12,722 bases of DNA from JBBRHH01 sp038222915. GTDB taxonomy: Bacteria; Planctomycetota; Phycisphaerae; Tepidisphaerales; Tepidisphaeraceae. The notes beneath the pieces were generated by a model that was not told where the DNA came from, searched no databases, and saw only the letters and a list, made by a program, of their open reading frames with translations. The first letter of the stretch is position 1. Each line of letters opens with the position of its first letter. The stretch spans positions 1 to 12,722 of the forward strand of contig JBBRHH010000118.1 in assembly GCA_038222915.1 (NCBI GenBank), read 5' to 3'. Positions 1 through 6,401 of the stretch are shown one piece after another. Both the position numbers and the translations under genes were made by a program.

Positions 1-293
1 CCGGTCATCATCACAACCGGAATATCACGCAGCATCGGGTCTGCCTTGATCTCCTTGAGCACATCCTGGCCCGATAACCCGGGCATCTCGATGTCGAGGT
101 AGATCAGGCCAGGTCGAGGTGCGTCGGCGAACTCGCCGCGGCGTCGGACGAATTCCAGGGCGGACTTACCGTCGGGAACCTCCCACACGTCATTGCAAAT
201 CTTGCATTCGTCGATCGCTTCACGGATCAACATGCGGCAATCCGCATCATCGTCTACCAGCAGGATGGTGATCGTATCCAATGCCTTGTCCAT
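1..293 (-). CDS. Response regulator, single receiver domain (partial, C-terminus beyond window)
   Basis: The first 97 residues of a CheY-like receiver domain are visible. After a short lead comes ILLVDDDAD (residues 10-18), which supplies the acidic Mg2+-binding pair D14/D15. The phospho-acceptor is D67 in LIYLDIEMPG (63-72), and PVVMMT (92-97) ends on the conserved Thr of beta-strand 4. Phosphotransfer from a histidine kinase to D67 is the known role of the family. The gene lies 27 bp downstream of the histidine kinase on the same strand, so that kinase is the likely partner. The ATG at 291-293 follows a good Shine-Dalgarno (GAGGAGAA). Spacing around the domain resembles the stand-alone Rcp1-type regulators that pair with HAMP/PAS kinases. 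Whether an output domain follows cannot be seen, because the reading frame is still open at base 1. Confidence 0.93.
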   Translation of the reverse strand, partial: MDKALDTITILLVDDDADCRMLIREAIDECKICNDVWEVPDGKSALEFVRRRGEFADAPRPGLIYLDIEMPGLSGQDVLKEIKADPMLRDIPVVMMT

Positions 294-320
294 GACTTCT
301 CCTCGAACCTGAAACAACTG

Positions 321-2027
321 TTACGCCGCCATTGGCGGATCCATCCGCTTCTCCGGCCCCGCGCCGCCCAGCGCCGGGACAAACTTTTTGCCGATTGAAA
401 ACCGGAACGTACTTCCCTTGCCCAACTGGCTCTCGACCTCAATTCGGCCGCCGTACATCTCCACGATTGTCTTCACGCTGGCCAGGCCAACGCCCTTGCC
501 GGCGACGTTGCATGCGGCCGAGTTCTTACCGCGCCTGAACACGAAGAAGACCTTGTTCAGATCTTCGGGCTCGATGCCGATACCCGTGTCTCGGACGTAG
601 AATTCAGCCTGTTCGTTAATCAGCCGGCCGCCGACGTGGATCTCCCTGGTCGCGCCATCGCCCATGTATTTGATCGCGTTGTCGATGAGATTTTGAAAGA
701 CCTGTCGAACCCGGGCCCGCTCGCAGCTCAGGGGCGGTAAACCCTCCGGCCCCGCGTCGTTGACGAGGGTGATGCCGCGGCTGCGCAGATCTTCTTCAAA
801 GACGCCGCCCAGATCGTGGACGAGTCCCTGCACGTCGACATCTTCGATCCGCTGGCGCCGGGTTTTGATTCGTGACAGCTCGAGGAGCTCAGAAATGAGG
901 TCCGTTTCCACCTCGACGTTCTTCTGAATCCGCTCTAGGCGATGAATGATGTCGTCATCGAACCGCTCGCGATATTTGACCAGCAGCATGGCGGCCATGC
1001 CGCCGATGTTGCGAAGCGGCGCGTTCAGATCGTGCGAAACGGCCCGCAGGAAGTCTTCCTTCTCGGCCATCTCCAGGGACAACTGCTTGTTTGAGGCTTC
1101 CAGCTCATGTGTCCGTTGTGAGACTTTCTGTTCCAGGTCTCGATTCGCGTCGGCGAGGTCTCGATTGGCAACCTTCAGTTCTTCCTGCTGTTGCTTGACG
1201 CGCCGCGCCATCTCGTTGAAGGAGCGTGCAAGGGTTCCGATCTCGTCGGGCCGATGGGCGGCGACTTTTGAATCGTAGTTGCCGGCCGAGATCGCGTTGG
1301 TCGCAACGACCAGTTCGCGGATCGGCAGGAGGATGCGATGGACAATTCCCGCGGCGATGGGAAGGCTTGCCATGAAGATCAGGCAGCCGAGTGTCAATCC
1401 CATGTAGCTGACCTGATTGAGCTGGGCCTGTTCGCGCGTTTGCGAGACGCCCACGGCGACGTAGCCCAGTAGCCGCGGATGCATCTCGATCGCGTTCTTG
1501 TCCTGTGCGACGCCCAGCACCGGTGCGACGACCTGGAGATAGTCGCCGAGCACGTGCGTGGACTGGCGCTGGACCTGCATGAGCTGCTGGGTGTTGCTCT
1601 GAAAGTTGGGAAGTGAGCGCAGTTCCTTGATCTTGAAATCGGGGTCTCGGCAGGCGATGGCGAGGGAATTACCCGAGGGATCGAAGAAAGCGACGAAGAC
1701 GATGTTCCGGCTCTTGAGGAGGTCGCGGCCCATGCGATCGAGTTCCGTCGTTTCGCCCTGGCTCAATGGAAGCTTGCTCGCGAGCGCCAGTGAGATGGAG
1801 AGCTGGGTGGCCTGCTCGCCCATGATGTCGGAGAGGGTGCCGCGGCTGCGGTAGACAAAGAGCCAGGAGCTTGCGCCCAGGGCGAGGAAGAGGAGGAGGA
1901 CGAAGCCGACGATGAGCTTTCCCTGGAGGCCGGCCCGGCCTAACCAGAGACGCCAGAAGGGGACGCGCTGTTCCCATTGCTGGATCAGCTCTTCGGCGTC
2001 GGGATGCTTTTTGCCCGGAGACTGCAT
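321..2027 (-). CDS. Membrane sensor histidine kinase (sensor-TM-HAMP-coiled coil-HisKA-HATPase_c)
   Basis: This 568-residue protein should autophosphorylate on His and pass the phosphate to the receiver gene 27 bp downstream. Membrane segment 1 is about residues 38-58. It is followed by an extracytoplasmic sensor region (about 60-205), perhaps Cache-like since it ends in LLGYVAVGVS. Membrane segment 2 is about 209-229. A HAMP domain (about 231-285, with RPDEIGTLARSFNEM) leads into a coiled coil to about 325. The H-box is FLRAVSHDLNAPLRN with H332, the N-box NLIDNAIKY with N450, the G1 box DTGIGI (480-485) and the G2 box GKGVGLA (510-516). The frame stays open upstream to 2378, but that extension runs through the divergent gene's promoter and start and looks non-coding. 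I chose the ATG at 2025-2027, which leaves a normal short cytoplasmic N-terminus. Its Shine-Dalgarno is weak, so the exact start is uncertain. The ligand is unknown. Confidence 0.93.
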   Translation of the reverse strand: MQSPGKKHPDAEELIQQWEQRVPFWRLWLGRAGLQGKLIVGFVLLLFLALGASSWLFVYRSRGTLSDIMGEQATQLSISLALASKLPLSQGETTELDRMGRDLLKSRNIVFVAFFDPSGNSLAIACRDPDFKIKELRSLPNFQSNTQQLMQVQRQSTHVLGDYLQVVAPVLGVAQDKNAIEMHPRLLGYVAVGVSQTREQAQLNQVSYMGLTLGCLIFMASLPIAAGIVHRILLPIRELVVATNAISAGNYDSKVAAHRPDEIGTLARSFNEMARRVKQQQEELKVANRDLADANRDLEQKVSQRTHELEASNKQLSLEMAEKEDFLRAVSHDLNAPLRNIGGMAAMLLVKYRERFDDDIIHRLERIQKNVEVETDLISELLELSRIKTRRQRIEDVDVQGLVHDLGGVFEEDLRSRGITLVNDAGPEGLPPLSCERARVRQVFQNLIDNAIKYMGDGATREIHVGGRLINEQAEFYVRDTGIGIEPEDLNKVFFVFRRGKNSAACNVAGKGVGLASVKTIVEMYGGRIEVESQLGKGSTFRFSIGKKFVPALGGAGPEKRMDPPMAA

Positions 2028-2167
2028 TCGCGTGGACCTGGGATGTTCCGAAGGATCTTCCTGCCTTCGTGGGAAGGCGCGGTATTGCCCGGAGTCCTTT
2101 GAAGTGTCATCGTCGCTCTTGGAACTTGGGTTAAGGGAGAGCCGTGCCCAACGGATGACCTGAGTGG

Positions 2168-2173
2168 TATAAT
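2168..2173 (+). promoter_or_regulatory. -10 box TATAAT for the LamG gene
   Basis: A perfect TATAAT lies 26 bp before the ATG at 2200, implying a leader of about 20 nt. The hexamer 17 bp upstream (2145-2150, TGCCCA) is a poor -35, so the promoter may depend on an activator or on the -10 alone. The site sits in the 172-bp gap shared with the divergent histidine kinase gene. Confidence 0.5.
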
Positions 2174-2199
2174 CAGGACAGCAACCGCAGGAGTCGGCC

Positions 2200-3237
2200 A
2201 TGCGCAGACCCGTACGATCCGGATACCCATGCTTCGCGATCCTTCTGCCCATCTTTCTGGCGGCTGGATTATTGGCCGACGCGCCGGCTACGCAGCCGGC
2301 GCGCGGGGATGATCCTGATCTTGTTGCATGCTGGCGCGGGGACAGTGTGAATGGGGGCGTTGCGGTTGATTTCAGCAACCACCATCACGATGCCAGGGCG
2401 GCTTCGGGGGACAAGGTCGTGATGGAGGCCGTTGGCGGGCGGACTGCTTTTCGGTTTAACAAGGGTGCCGGACATCTGGATGCGGGGGCGGTGCCGGAGT
2501 TTAATTTTACGGCCGACTTTACTTTTGCATTCTTTGTGCGGCTGGCTGACAACAGCGGAAACGTCGGGCTGATTCAGAAGCTGGGCAAGACGGATGGGTT
2601 TGCGATCGACAGTGATGTGAGCAACAACTGGGGGATTGTCTTTACGGGCTCGCCGCGCGCCATTCCCACAACCTCCCGGCCTCTTCCCAACGACTGGTAC
2701 CATGTTGCCATCACCTTTTCGAACAACCATTACCTTTTGTATATCGATGGACGCGCGATCGGGGCGTTGGCGGACCAGGCGATGCCGCCGGCGAATAATC
2801 TGCATCTGACTTTCGGCGCGGCTGGCGCTGAAGGGGTGGCGGCGATGGATGGTTGGATGGATGACATTCGCATTTATCACCGCGCTTTGAAAATTGAAGA
2901 GATTCGTTTGCTGAAGTCGGACAAGCCACTCGCGAATCCATACGCGCCGATGACGAGCCAGGAGCAGGAGAACATTCGCAACCTGGTTCGTTCGATGGGG
3001 TCGCTGGTGTTTGAGGAACGGGAGGCTGCGCACAAGCAATTGAAGGCGATAGGGCGGAAGGCGTTTCCGGTGCTGCGGGAATTTCGGCATGACAACGATG
3101 CGGAGGTACGCCTGCGGGCTTGCGACTTGCTTGGGGAACTGCCGGCGATTGCGGCACCGCCGCCGCAAGCTGCACAACCCAATGCCGCGCCGATCGACCT
3201 GAGCGATTTCATTTTCCCACTCCCTGCGCCGGACTAA
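2200..3237 (+). CDS. Secreted LamG/concanavalin A-like lectin-fold protein with C-terminal HEAT-like segment
   Basis: The protein has 345 residues. A Sec signal peptide covers about residues 1-28 (hydrophobic core AILLPIFLAAGLL), so the product is exported. Residues about 40-238 form a LamG/concanavalin A-like jelly roll: the LVACWRGD opening, FNFTADFTFAFFVR, the NDWYHVAITF strand, LLYIDGRAIG, and the closing GWMDDIRIYHRALKIEEI that is typical of the family. Such domains bind carbohydrate or protein. Residues about 255-315 form a helical HEAT-like module (FEEREAAHKQLKAIG, then DNDAEVRLRACDLLGEL) of a kind common in planctomycete proteins. The tail is Pro/Ala-rich. The ATG follows CAGGAG (2187-2192) at good spacing. 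The last codons overlap the end of nadE on the other strand. The ligand is unknown, and no catalytic residues are evident. Confidence 0.85.
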   Translation: MRRPVRSGYPCFAILLPIFLAAGLLADAPATQPARGDDPDLVACWRGDSVNGGVAVDFSNHHHDARAASGDKVVMEAVGGRTAFRFNKGAGHLDAGAVPEFNFTADFTFAFFVRLADNSGNVGLIQKLGKTDGFAIDSDVSNNWGIVFTGSPRAIPTTSRPLPNDWYHVAITFSNNHYLLYIDGRAIGALADQAMPPANNLHLTFGAAGAEGVAAMDGWMDDIRIYHRALKIEEIRLLKSDKPLANPYAPMTSQEQENIRNLVRSMGSLVFEEREAAHKQLKAIGRKAFPVLREFRHDNDAEVRLRACDLLGELPAIAAPPPQAAQPNAAPIDLSDFIFPLPAPD

Positions 3238-4919
3238 GTCTTTGGCGCTGCATCGTTGGTTGGAATGATCTCCTGATAGTTCTGGGCGATGGGCATGCGC
3301 CGGCCGAAGCCGAAGGCGCGACTGGTGACTTTGAGGCCTGGGGCGGCCTGGCGGCGCTTGTATTCGCTTCTGTCGATGAGCTTGATGACGCGCTGGACTG
3401 TCGGCGCGTCGAAGCCTTCCGCGATGATCTGGGCTGCGCCTTTCTCCTCTTCGACGTAGCGGTGCATGATGGCGTCGAGGACTTCGTAGGGTGGGAGGGA
3501 ATCCTGATCGGTCTGGTCGGGGCGGAGTTCGGCCGAAGGGGGCTTGGTGATGGTGTTGCGGGGGATGAGATCTTGGCCGGCCTCTTCGTTGACGAATTCG
3601 GAGATTTGATAGACGACGGTTTTGGGGACGTCGCTGATGACGGCGAGGCCGCCGCACATGTCGCCGTAGAGGGTGCAGTAGCCGACGGCGAGCTCGGACT
3701 TGTTGCCGGTGGTGAGGAGGAGGTGGTTGAACTTGTTGGAGAAGGCCATGAGGAGGACGCCGCGGGTGCGGGCCTGGAGGTTTTCTTCGGTGACGTCGCG
3801 CGGGTGGCCGGCGAAGGCGGGGGCGAGGGTTTTTTCGAATTCGTCGTGAACGTCCTTGATGGGGAGGATGTGGAATTCGATGCCGAGATTTCGGGCGAGC
3901 AATTCGGCGTCGGATACAGAATGGCCGGAGCTGAAACGGCTTGGCATGGCGACGCCGGTGACGTGCTGTTTGCCGAGTGCGTCGACGGCGATGGCTGCGG
4001 TGAGGGCGGAGTCGATGCCGCCGGAGAGGCCAAGGACGACGGACTTGAAGCCGCATTTGCGGACGTAGTCGCGGAGGCCGAGGACGAGGGCTTTGTAGAT
4101 GGATTCGACGCCGGTGGAGTGGGTCGCGCGGGTGTGGATGTGGAGATTGTCCATATCGACAACGAGGAGGTCCTCTTCGAAATCCCTCGCCTGGGCGACG
4201 ACGTTGCCGCCGGCGTCGAGGACGAGGCTGTTGCCGTCGAAGACCAACTCATCGTTCCCCCCCACCTGATTGACGTAGACGAGGGGCTTGTTGAGGCGGC
4301 GGACTTGCTCGCCGAAAAGCTGGAGGCGGAAGTTGTGCTTGTTGACGACGAACGGGCTCGCGCTGGAATTAACAAGCAGCTCTGCGCCGGCGGCGATGAG
4401 ATCAGCGATGGGATTCTGGTGATAAAGGCGGCGGTCGATGAGTTTTTCGTCGTTCCAGAGATCTTCGCAGACGGAGAGGCCACAGGTGATGCCCTGAATC
4501 TTGACGAGGTTTTCGGTTTCGTTGAGGGGGCCGGGCTCGAAGTAGCGGCTTTCGTCGAAGACGTCGTAGGTGGGGAGGAGGGTTTTGAAATGGCGGCTGA
4601 CGACCCGGCCATCCCGGAGCATGGCAACGGCGTTGTGCAGGGGCCGGCCGATGGGCTGGAGATTGCGATCGGCGTAGCCGACGATGACGTCGAGGCCGTG
4701 AACGCCTTTGGCGATCTCCTCGACAGCGCGGAGGTTGTCCTCGACAAACTGCGGTTTGAGGAGGAGATCCTTGGGCGGATAGCCAGTGATGGCAAGCTCA
4801 GGAAAGACAACCATCTGAGCGCCGGCGGCCTTCGCACGTGCGATGTTGTCGGTGATCTTGCGGGAATTGTAGGCAATGTCGCCGACGATGGGATTGATTT
4901 GGGCGAGGGCGATACGCAT
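3234..4919 (-). CDS. nadE: Glutamine-dependent NAD+ synthetase
   Basis: This 561-residue cytoplasmic enzyme converts deamido-NAD+ to NAD+, using ATP and ammonia released from glutamine, in the last step of NAD biosynthesis. The N-terminal nitrilase-type glutaminase domain (1 to about 265) shows the full Glu-Lys-Cys triad: E41 in VVFPELAITGYPPKDLL, K112 in HFKTLLPTYD and C151 in LSVCEDLW. The C-terminal synthetase domain (about 270-561) has the ATP-pyrophosphatase P-loop LGLSGGIDSAL (SGGIDS at 299-304), LTTGNKSELAVGY (402-414) and YGDMCGGLAVISDV (418-431). Length and domain order are normal for the two-domain form. MRIALAQINP is the canonical start. An in-frame ATG 105 bp upstream adds only low-complexity residues. 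There is no Shine-Dalgarno, and a TACAAT box lies 6 bp upstream, so the message may be leaderless. The stop codon overlaps that of the convergent LamG gene. Confidence 0.97.
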   Translation of the reverse strand: MRIALAQINPIVGDIAYNSRKITDNIARAKAAGAQMVVFPELAITGYPPKDLLLKPQFVEDNLRAVEEIAKGVHGLDVIVGYADRNLQPIGRPLHNAVAMLRDGRVVSRHFKTLLPTYDVFDESRYFEPGPLNETENLVKIQGITCGLSVCEDLWNDEKLIDRRLYHQNPIADLIAAGAELLVNSSASPFVVNKHNFRLQLFGEQVRRLNKPLVYVNQVGGNDELVFDGNSLVLDAGGNVVAQARDFEEDLLVVDMDNLHIHTRATHSTGVESIYKALVLGLRDYVRKCGFKSVVLGLSGGIDSALTAAIAVDALGKQHVTGVAMPSRFSSGHSVSDAELLARNLGIEFHILPIKDVHDEFEKTLAPAFAGHPRDVTEENLQARTRGVLLMAFSNKFNHLLLTTGNKSELAVGYCTLYGDMCGGLAVISDVPKTVVYQISEFVNEEAGQDLIPRNTITKPPSAELRPDQTDQDSLPPYEVLDAIMHRYVEEEKGAAQIIAEGFDAPTVQRVIKLIDRSEYKRRQAAPGLKVTSRAFGFGRRMPIAQNYQEIIPTNDAAPKT

Positions 4920-4925
4920 CGGCGA

Positions 4926-4931
4926 ATTGTA
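4926..4931 (-). promoter_or_regulatory. Possible -10 box for nadE, suggesting a leaderless transcript
   Basis: On the minus strand TACAAT (5 of 6 matches to TATAAT) ends 6 bp before the nadE ATG at 4919. Transcription from it would start at or within a base or two of the start codon, which fits the absence of a Shine-Dalgarno. The -35 position falls inside the heptamer array and reads TACTGC, a poor match, so this is tentative. Confidence 0.3.
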
Positions 4932-4940
4932 GGGGGAGTT

Positions 4941-4968
4941 GGCGGTGGGCAGTAGGCGGTAGGCGGAG
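4941..4968. repeat. Heptamer array A (4 x 7 bp, consensus GGCGGTA)
   Basis: Four adjacent 7-mers read GGCGGTG, GGCAGTA, GGCGGTA and GGCGGAG on the plus strand. They begin 22 bp upstream of the nadE start codon and cover the place where a -35 box would lie. They resemble the short tandem heptamer repeats known from intergenic DNA of cyanobacteria and other bacteria. Function is unknown. Confidence 0.6.
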
Positions 4969-5164
4969 TTGAGAAGCGATGCGGAGAATGACCAAGGCGC
5001 AAGGGCACACGACGGGGCCAGCAAAGGACCAAATCCCGATGACGAAGGGTGGGCGCGGTTTTTGTGTTTTGGGCGCTGCTTGATTTGTTTTCGCTTGTGT
5101 GGATTTGGGAGATTAGGATTGACAGGGGCTTAGGCCGGTTTGCTCCGAAATAATCGCCCCCGAA

Positions 5165-5199
5165 CTCTCCTCTTTTTCTCCCTCTTTTCTCCCCTTTCC
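5165..5199 (+). other. 35-nt uninterrupted polypyrimidine tract
   Basis: Every base from 5165 to 5199 is C or T, mixing CTC and T-runs. It is followed by CGACGG. On the minus strand it is a pure purine run containing GGAG and AAAAG groups, so it could be mistaken for a Shine-Dalgarno, but no credible gene follows on that strand. Confidence 0.6.
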
Positions 5200-5330
5200 G
5201 ACGGAGTGCTGGGTGGTGCAAAAAAATGCGCGCAATTGAGTTGGATGTCGGTTCTGGCGTCGCGGTTTTTCGCAAGTGCTTGTTTGGTCGATGATTGGTA
5301 TGAGGCGAGGGTGGCGGTTGGTCGTTTCAA

Positions 5331-5359
5331 ACCGACCACTAACCGACCACCAACCGACG
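5331..5359. repeat. 11-bp direct repeat (ACCGACCACYA, about 2.6 copies) with inverted arm
   Basis: ACCGACCACTA (5331-5341), ACCGACCACCA (5342-5352) and the partial copy ACCGACG (5353-5359) lie head to tail. Just upstream, TGGTCG (5319-5324) can pair with CGACCA (5333-5338) across an 8-nt loop, and CGGTTGG (5315-5321) matches CCAACCG (5350-5356) in inverted orientation. An 11-bp period places each copy on the same face of the helix, as seen in some operator arrays. The block lies about 240 bp before the sigma factor start. Confidence 0.55.
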
Positions 5360-5369
5360 TGGGTGGGGA

Positions 5370-5397
5370 ATGCAGATTTCAGAGTGCAGAATGCTGA
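5370..5397. repeat. Heptamer array B (4 x 7 bp, consensus ATGCAGA)
   Basis: Four adjacent 7-mers read ATGCAGA, TTTCAGA, GTGCAGA and ATGCTGA. This has the same unit length and copy number as array A, 400 bp away, but a different consensus. It starts 11 bp after the end of the 11-mer repeat. Function is unknown. Confidence 0.6.
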
Positions 5398-5597
5398 ATA
5401 AGAAGAGAGCGACGAAGGGAAGGAGCGGGCGATGCGGATTTTGGGCGGCATTTTTTTCCCCTTTCGATGATGTTTCTCGCTGTGGGGAGTGTAGTGGGGG
5501 CGGCAGGAGTTGTCAAGTAAATGTTTGGGTTTATCGCGTTTGTCAACGGAAAGGTTAGAATTTATTGGGGGAGGTTGACCGCAAGTCCGGTGCAGGT

Positions 5598-6401
5598 ATG
5601 GCCAATCGGGTATACTTTGATGGAATGGGCAGGCACAAGTTCAGGGTGGTTTTCCCTTCGACGCATTGGACGCTGATTGGGAGGGCTGGCGTTGGGAGTG
5701 AAGATGCGCAGCAGGAGGCGCTGGCCGAGTTGTTGCGCGGGTACCTGGAACCATTGCTCTCATACCTTGAGAGCACACTGGGGCCGGATCGGGCCGATGC
5801 GGCGGATCTGCTGCAGGATTTTATTGCTTCCCAGGTGCTGGAGAAAAGACTACTGGCGGGCGTGGATCGGGCGAAGGGTCGATTTCGGTTTTATCTGCTG
5901 CGGGCATTGGATAATTTTATTGTCAGCAAATCGAGGCACAAGCGGGCTTCACGTCGAATGCCAGCTCAAGGGGTGACGCAGGTTTCCAGCCAGCAGCAAT
6001 TTGTTTCGCCCGATGCTTCGCCGGCCGCGGAGTTTGAGTTGATGTGGGCGCGGTCGGTGCTGGGACAAGCGTTTGAGCGTTTGAAGGCGGAGTGCATGGC
6101 CGAGAAACGGCCGGACCTGTGGCGAGTGTTTGAGGGGCGGATGCTGGTGCCGATGCTTGGGGATGCGGCAACGCCAGTGGGGGAACTGGCGGGTGAGTTG
6201 GGGGTTGGCGCGGAAACAGTTTCGAATTTACTGGTCACGGCGAAGCGGCGATTCAAGCGGGCGCTGGAATCGGTGGTGGCGCGATATGAACTGGATGGCG
6301 CGCGGGTGGCGGAGGAAATAGATGATCTGTATGCGATTTTTGCGTCCGCGCGCAAGCGGGAGCGTTCTCATGCGTACTTGCGGGGGGAGGAGGAGCATTG
6401 A
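5598..6401 (+). CDS. ECF-type RNA polymerase sigma factor (planctomycete kinase-linked type)
   Basis: The product (267 residues from ATG 5598) should direct RNA polymerase to a set of promoters. It carries the family's entry motif FPSTHWTLIGRAG (19-31), where better-known relatives have TRWSLVLAA. Region 2 covers about 38-110, with DAADLLQDFI (67-76) and LLAGVDRAKGRFRFYLLRAL (85-104). A variable linker follows, then region 4 with a helix-turn-helix (about 192-223, VGELAGELGVGAETVSNLLV), and a charged tail. The usual acid of the DAED-type motif in region 2.2 is Ala here (DAAD), with S59 and T60 just before it. It overlaps the downstream kinase gene by 4 bases (TTGA), and no anti-sigma gene is visible, so the kinase is the obvious regulator. 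The start is uncertain: TTG 5565 (behind GGAAAGG) or ATG 5625 (9 bp after a TATACT) would also keep the whole domain. Confidence 0.85.
   Translation: MANRVYFDGMGRHKFRVVFPSTHWTLIGRAGVGSEDAQQEALAELLRGYLEPLLSYLESTLGPDRADAADLLQDFIASQVLEKRLLAGVDRAKGRFRFYLLRALDNFIVSKSRHKRASRRMPAQGVTQVSSQQQFVSPDASPAAEFELMWARSVLGQAFERLKAECMAEKRPDLWRVFEGRMLVPMLGDAATPVGELAGELGVGAETVSNLLVTAKRRFKRALESVVARYELDGARVAEEIDDLYAIFASARKRERSHAYLRGEEEH
6386..6401 (+). promoter_or_regulatory. Shine-Dalgarno and TTGA stop/start overlap coupling sigma and kinase genes
   Basis: GGAGGAGG (6386-6393) lies inside the last codons of the sigma gene, 4 bp before a TTG at 6398-6400. The sigma stop TGA is 6399-6401, so the two genes share TTGA. 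This strong ribosome site supports TTG as the true kinase start, and it implies coupled translation and matched amounts of the two proteins. Confidence 0.8.

Larger units (their letters stand above)
4920..5597. other. Non-coding gap between nadE and the sigma factor gene
   Basis: This 678-bp stretch separates divergently transcribed nadE (minus) and the sigma factor gene (plus), so it should hold promoters for both. I see no convincing gene: the short open frames have low-complexity translations rich in Ser, Arg and Pro and no family motifs. It contains heptamer array A (4941-4968), a perfect TTGACA at 5119-5124 whose nearest -10-like AATAAT (5149-5154) is 24 bp away and too far, a 35-nt pyrimidine tract (5165-5199), an 11-mer repeat (5331-5359), heptamer array B (5370-5397), and two direct copies of TTGTCAA at 5510-5516 and 5540-5546. 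A TAGAAT at 5556-5561 could be a -10 box for the sigma gene but lacks a well-placed -35. Confidence 0.7.

Noticed and set aside
2028..2378. N-terminal extension of the histidine kinase up to ATG 2378
   Set aside because: It would run through the divergent gene's promoter, ribosome site and signal peptide, and the added residues look random.
2269..4056. Minus-strand open frame spanning LamG and nadE (595 codons)
   Set aside because: It is Arg, Pro and His rich, overlaps two genes with clear domains, and has no recognisable motif.
3120..4955. Long plus-strand open frame opposite nadE (611 codons)
   Set aside because: It is the mirror of nadE in GC-rich DNA. Its translation is dominated by Asp, Glu, Gly, Val and Ala without family motifs, and nadE has all its catalytic motifs on the other strand.
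5119..5154. Promoter with TTGACA at 5119-5124 and AATAAT at 5149-5154
   Set aside because: The spacer would be 24 bp, too long for a housekeeping promoter, and no gene starts soon after.
3209..5275. Second minus-strand open frame over nadE (688 codons)
   Set aside because: It is shifted by one base relative to nadE, and its product is almost all Ser, Pro, Thr and Ala, as expected of a shadow frame.
5331..5397. Possible CRISPR-like array
   Set aside because: The units are 7-11 bp, lie directly head to tail without spacers, and no cas gene is nearby.
5113..5451. Small minus-strand open frame in the gap before the sigma gene
   Set aside because: It runs through the polypyrimidine tract and the 11-mer and heptamer repeats, and its translation is low-complexity.
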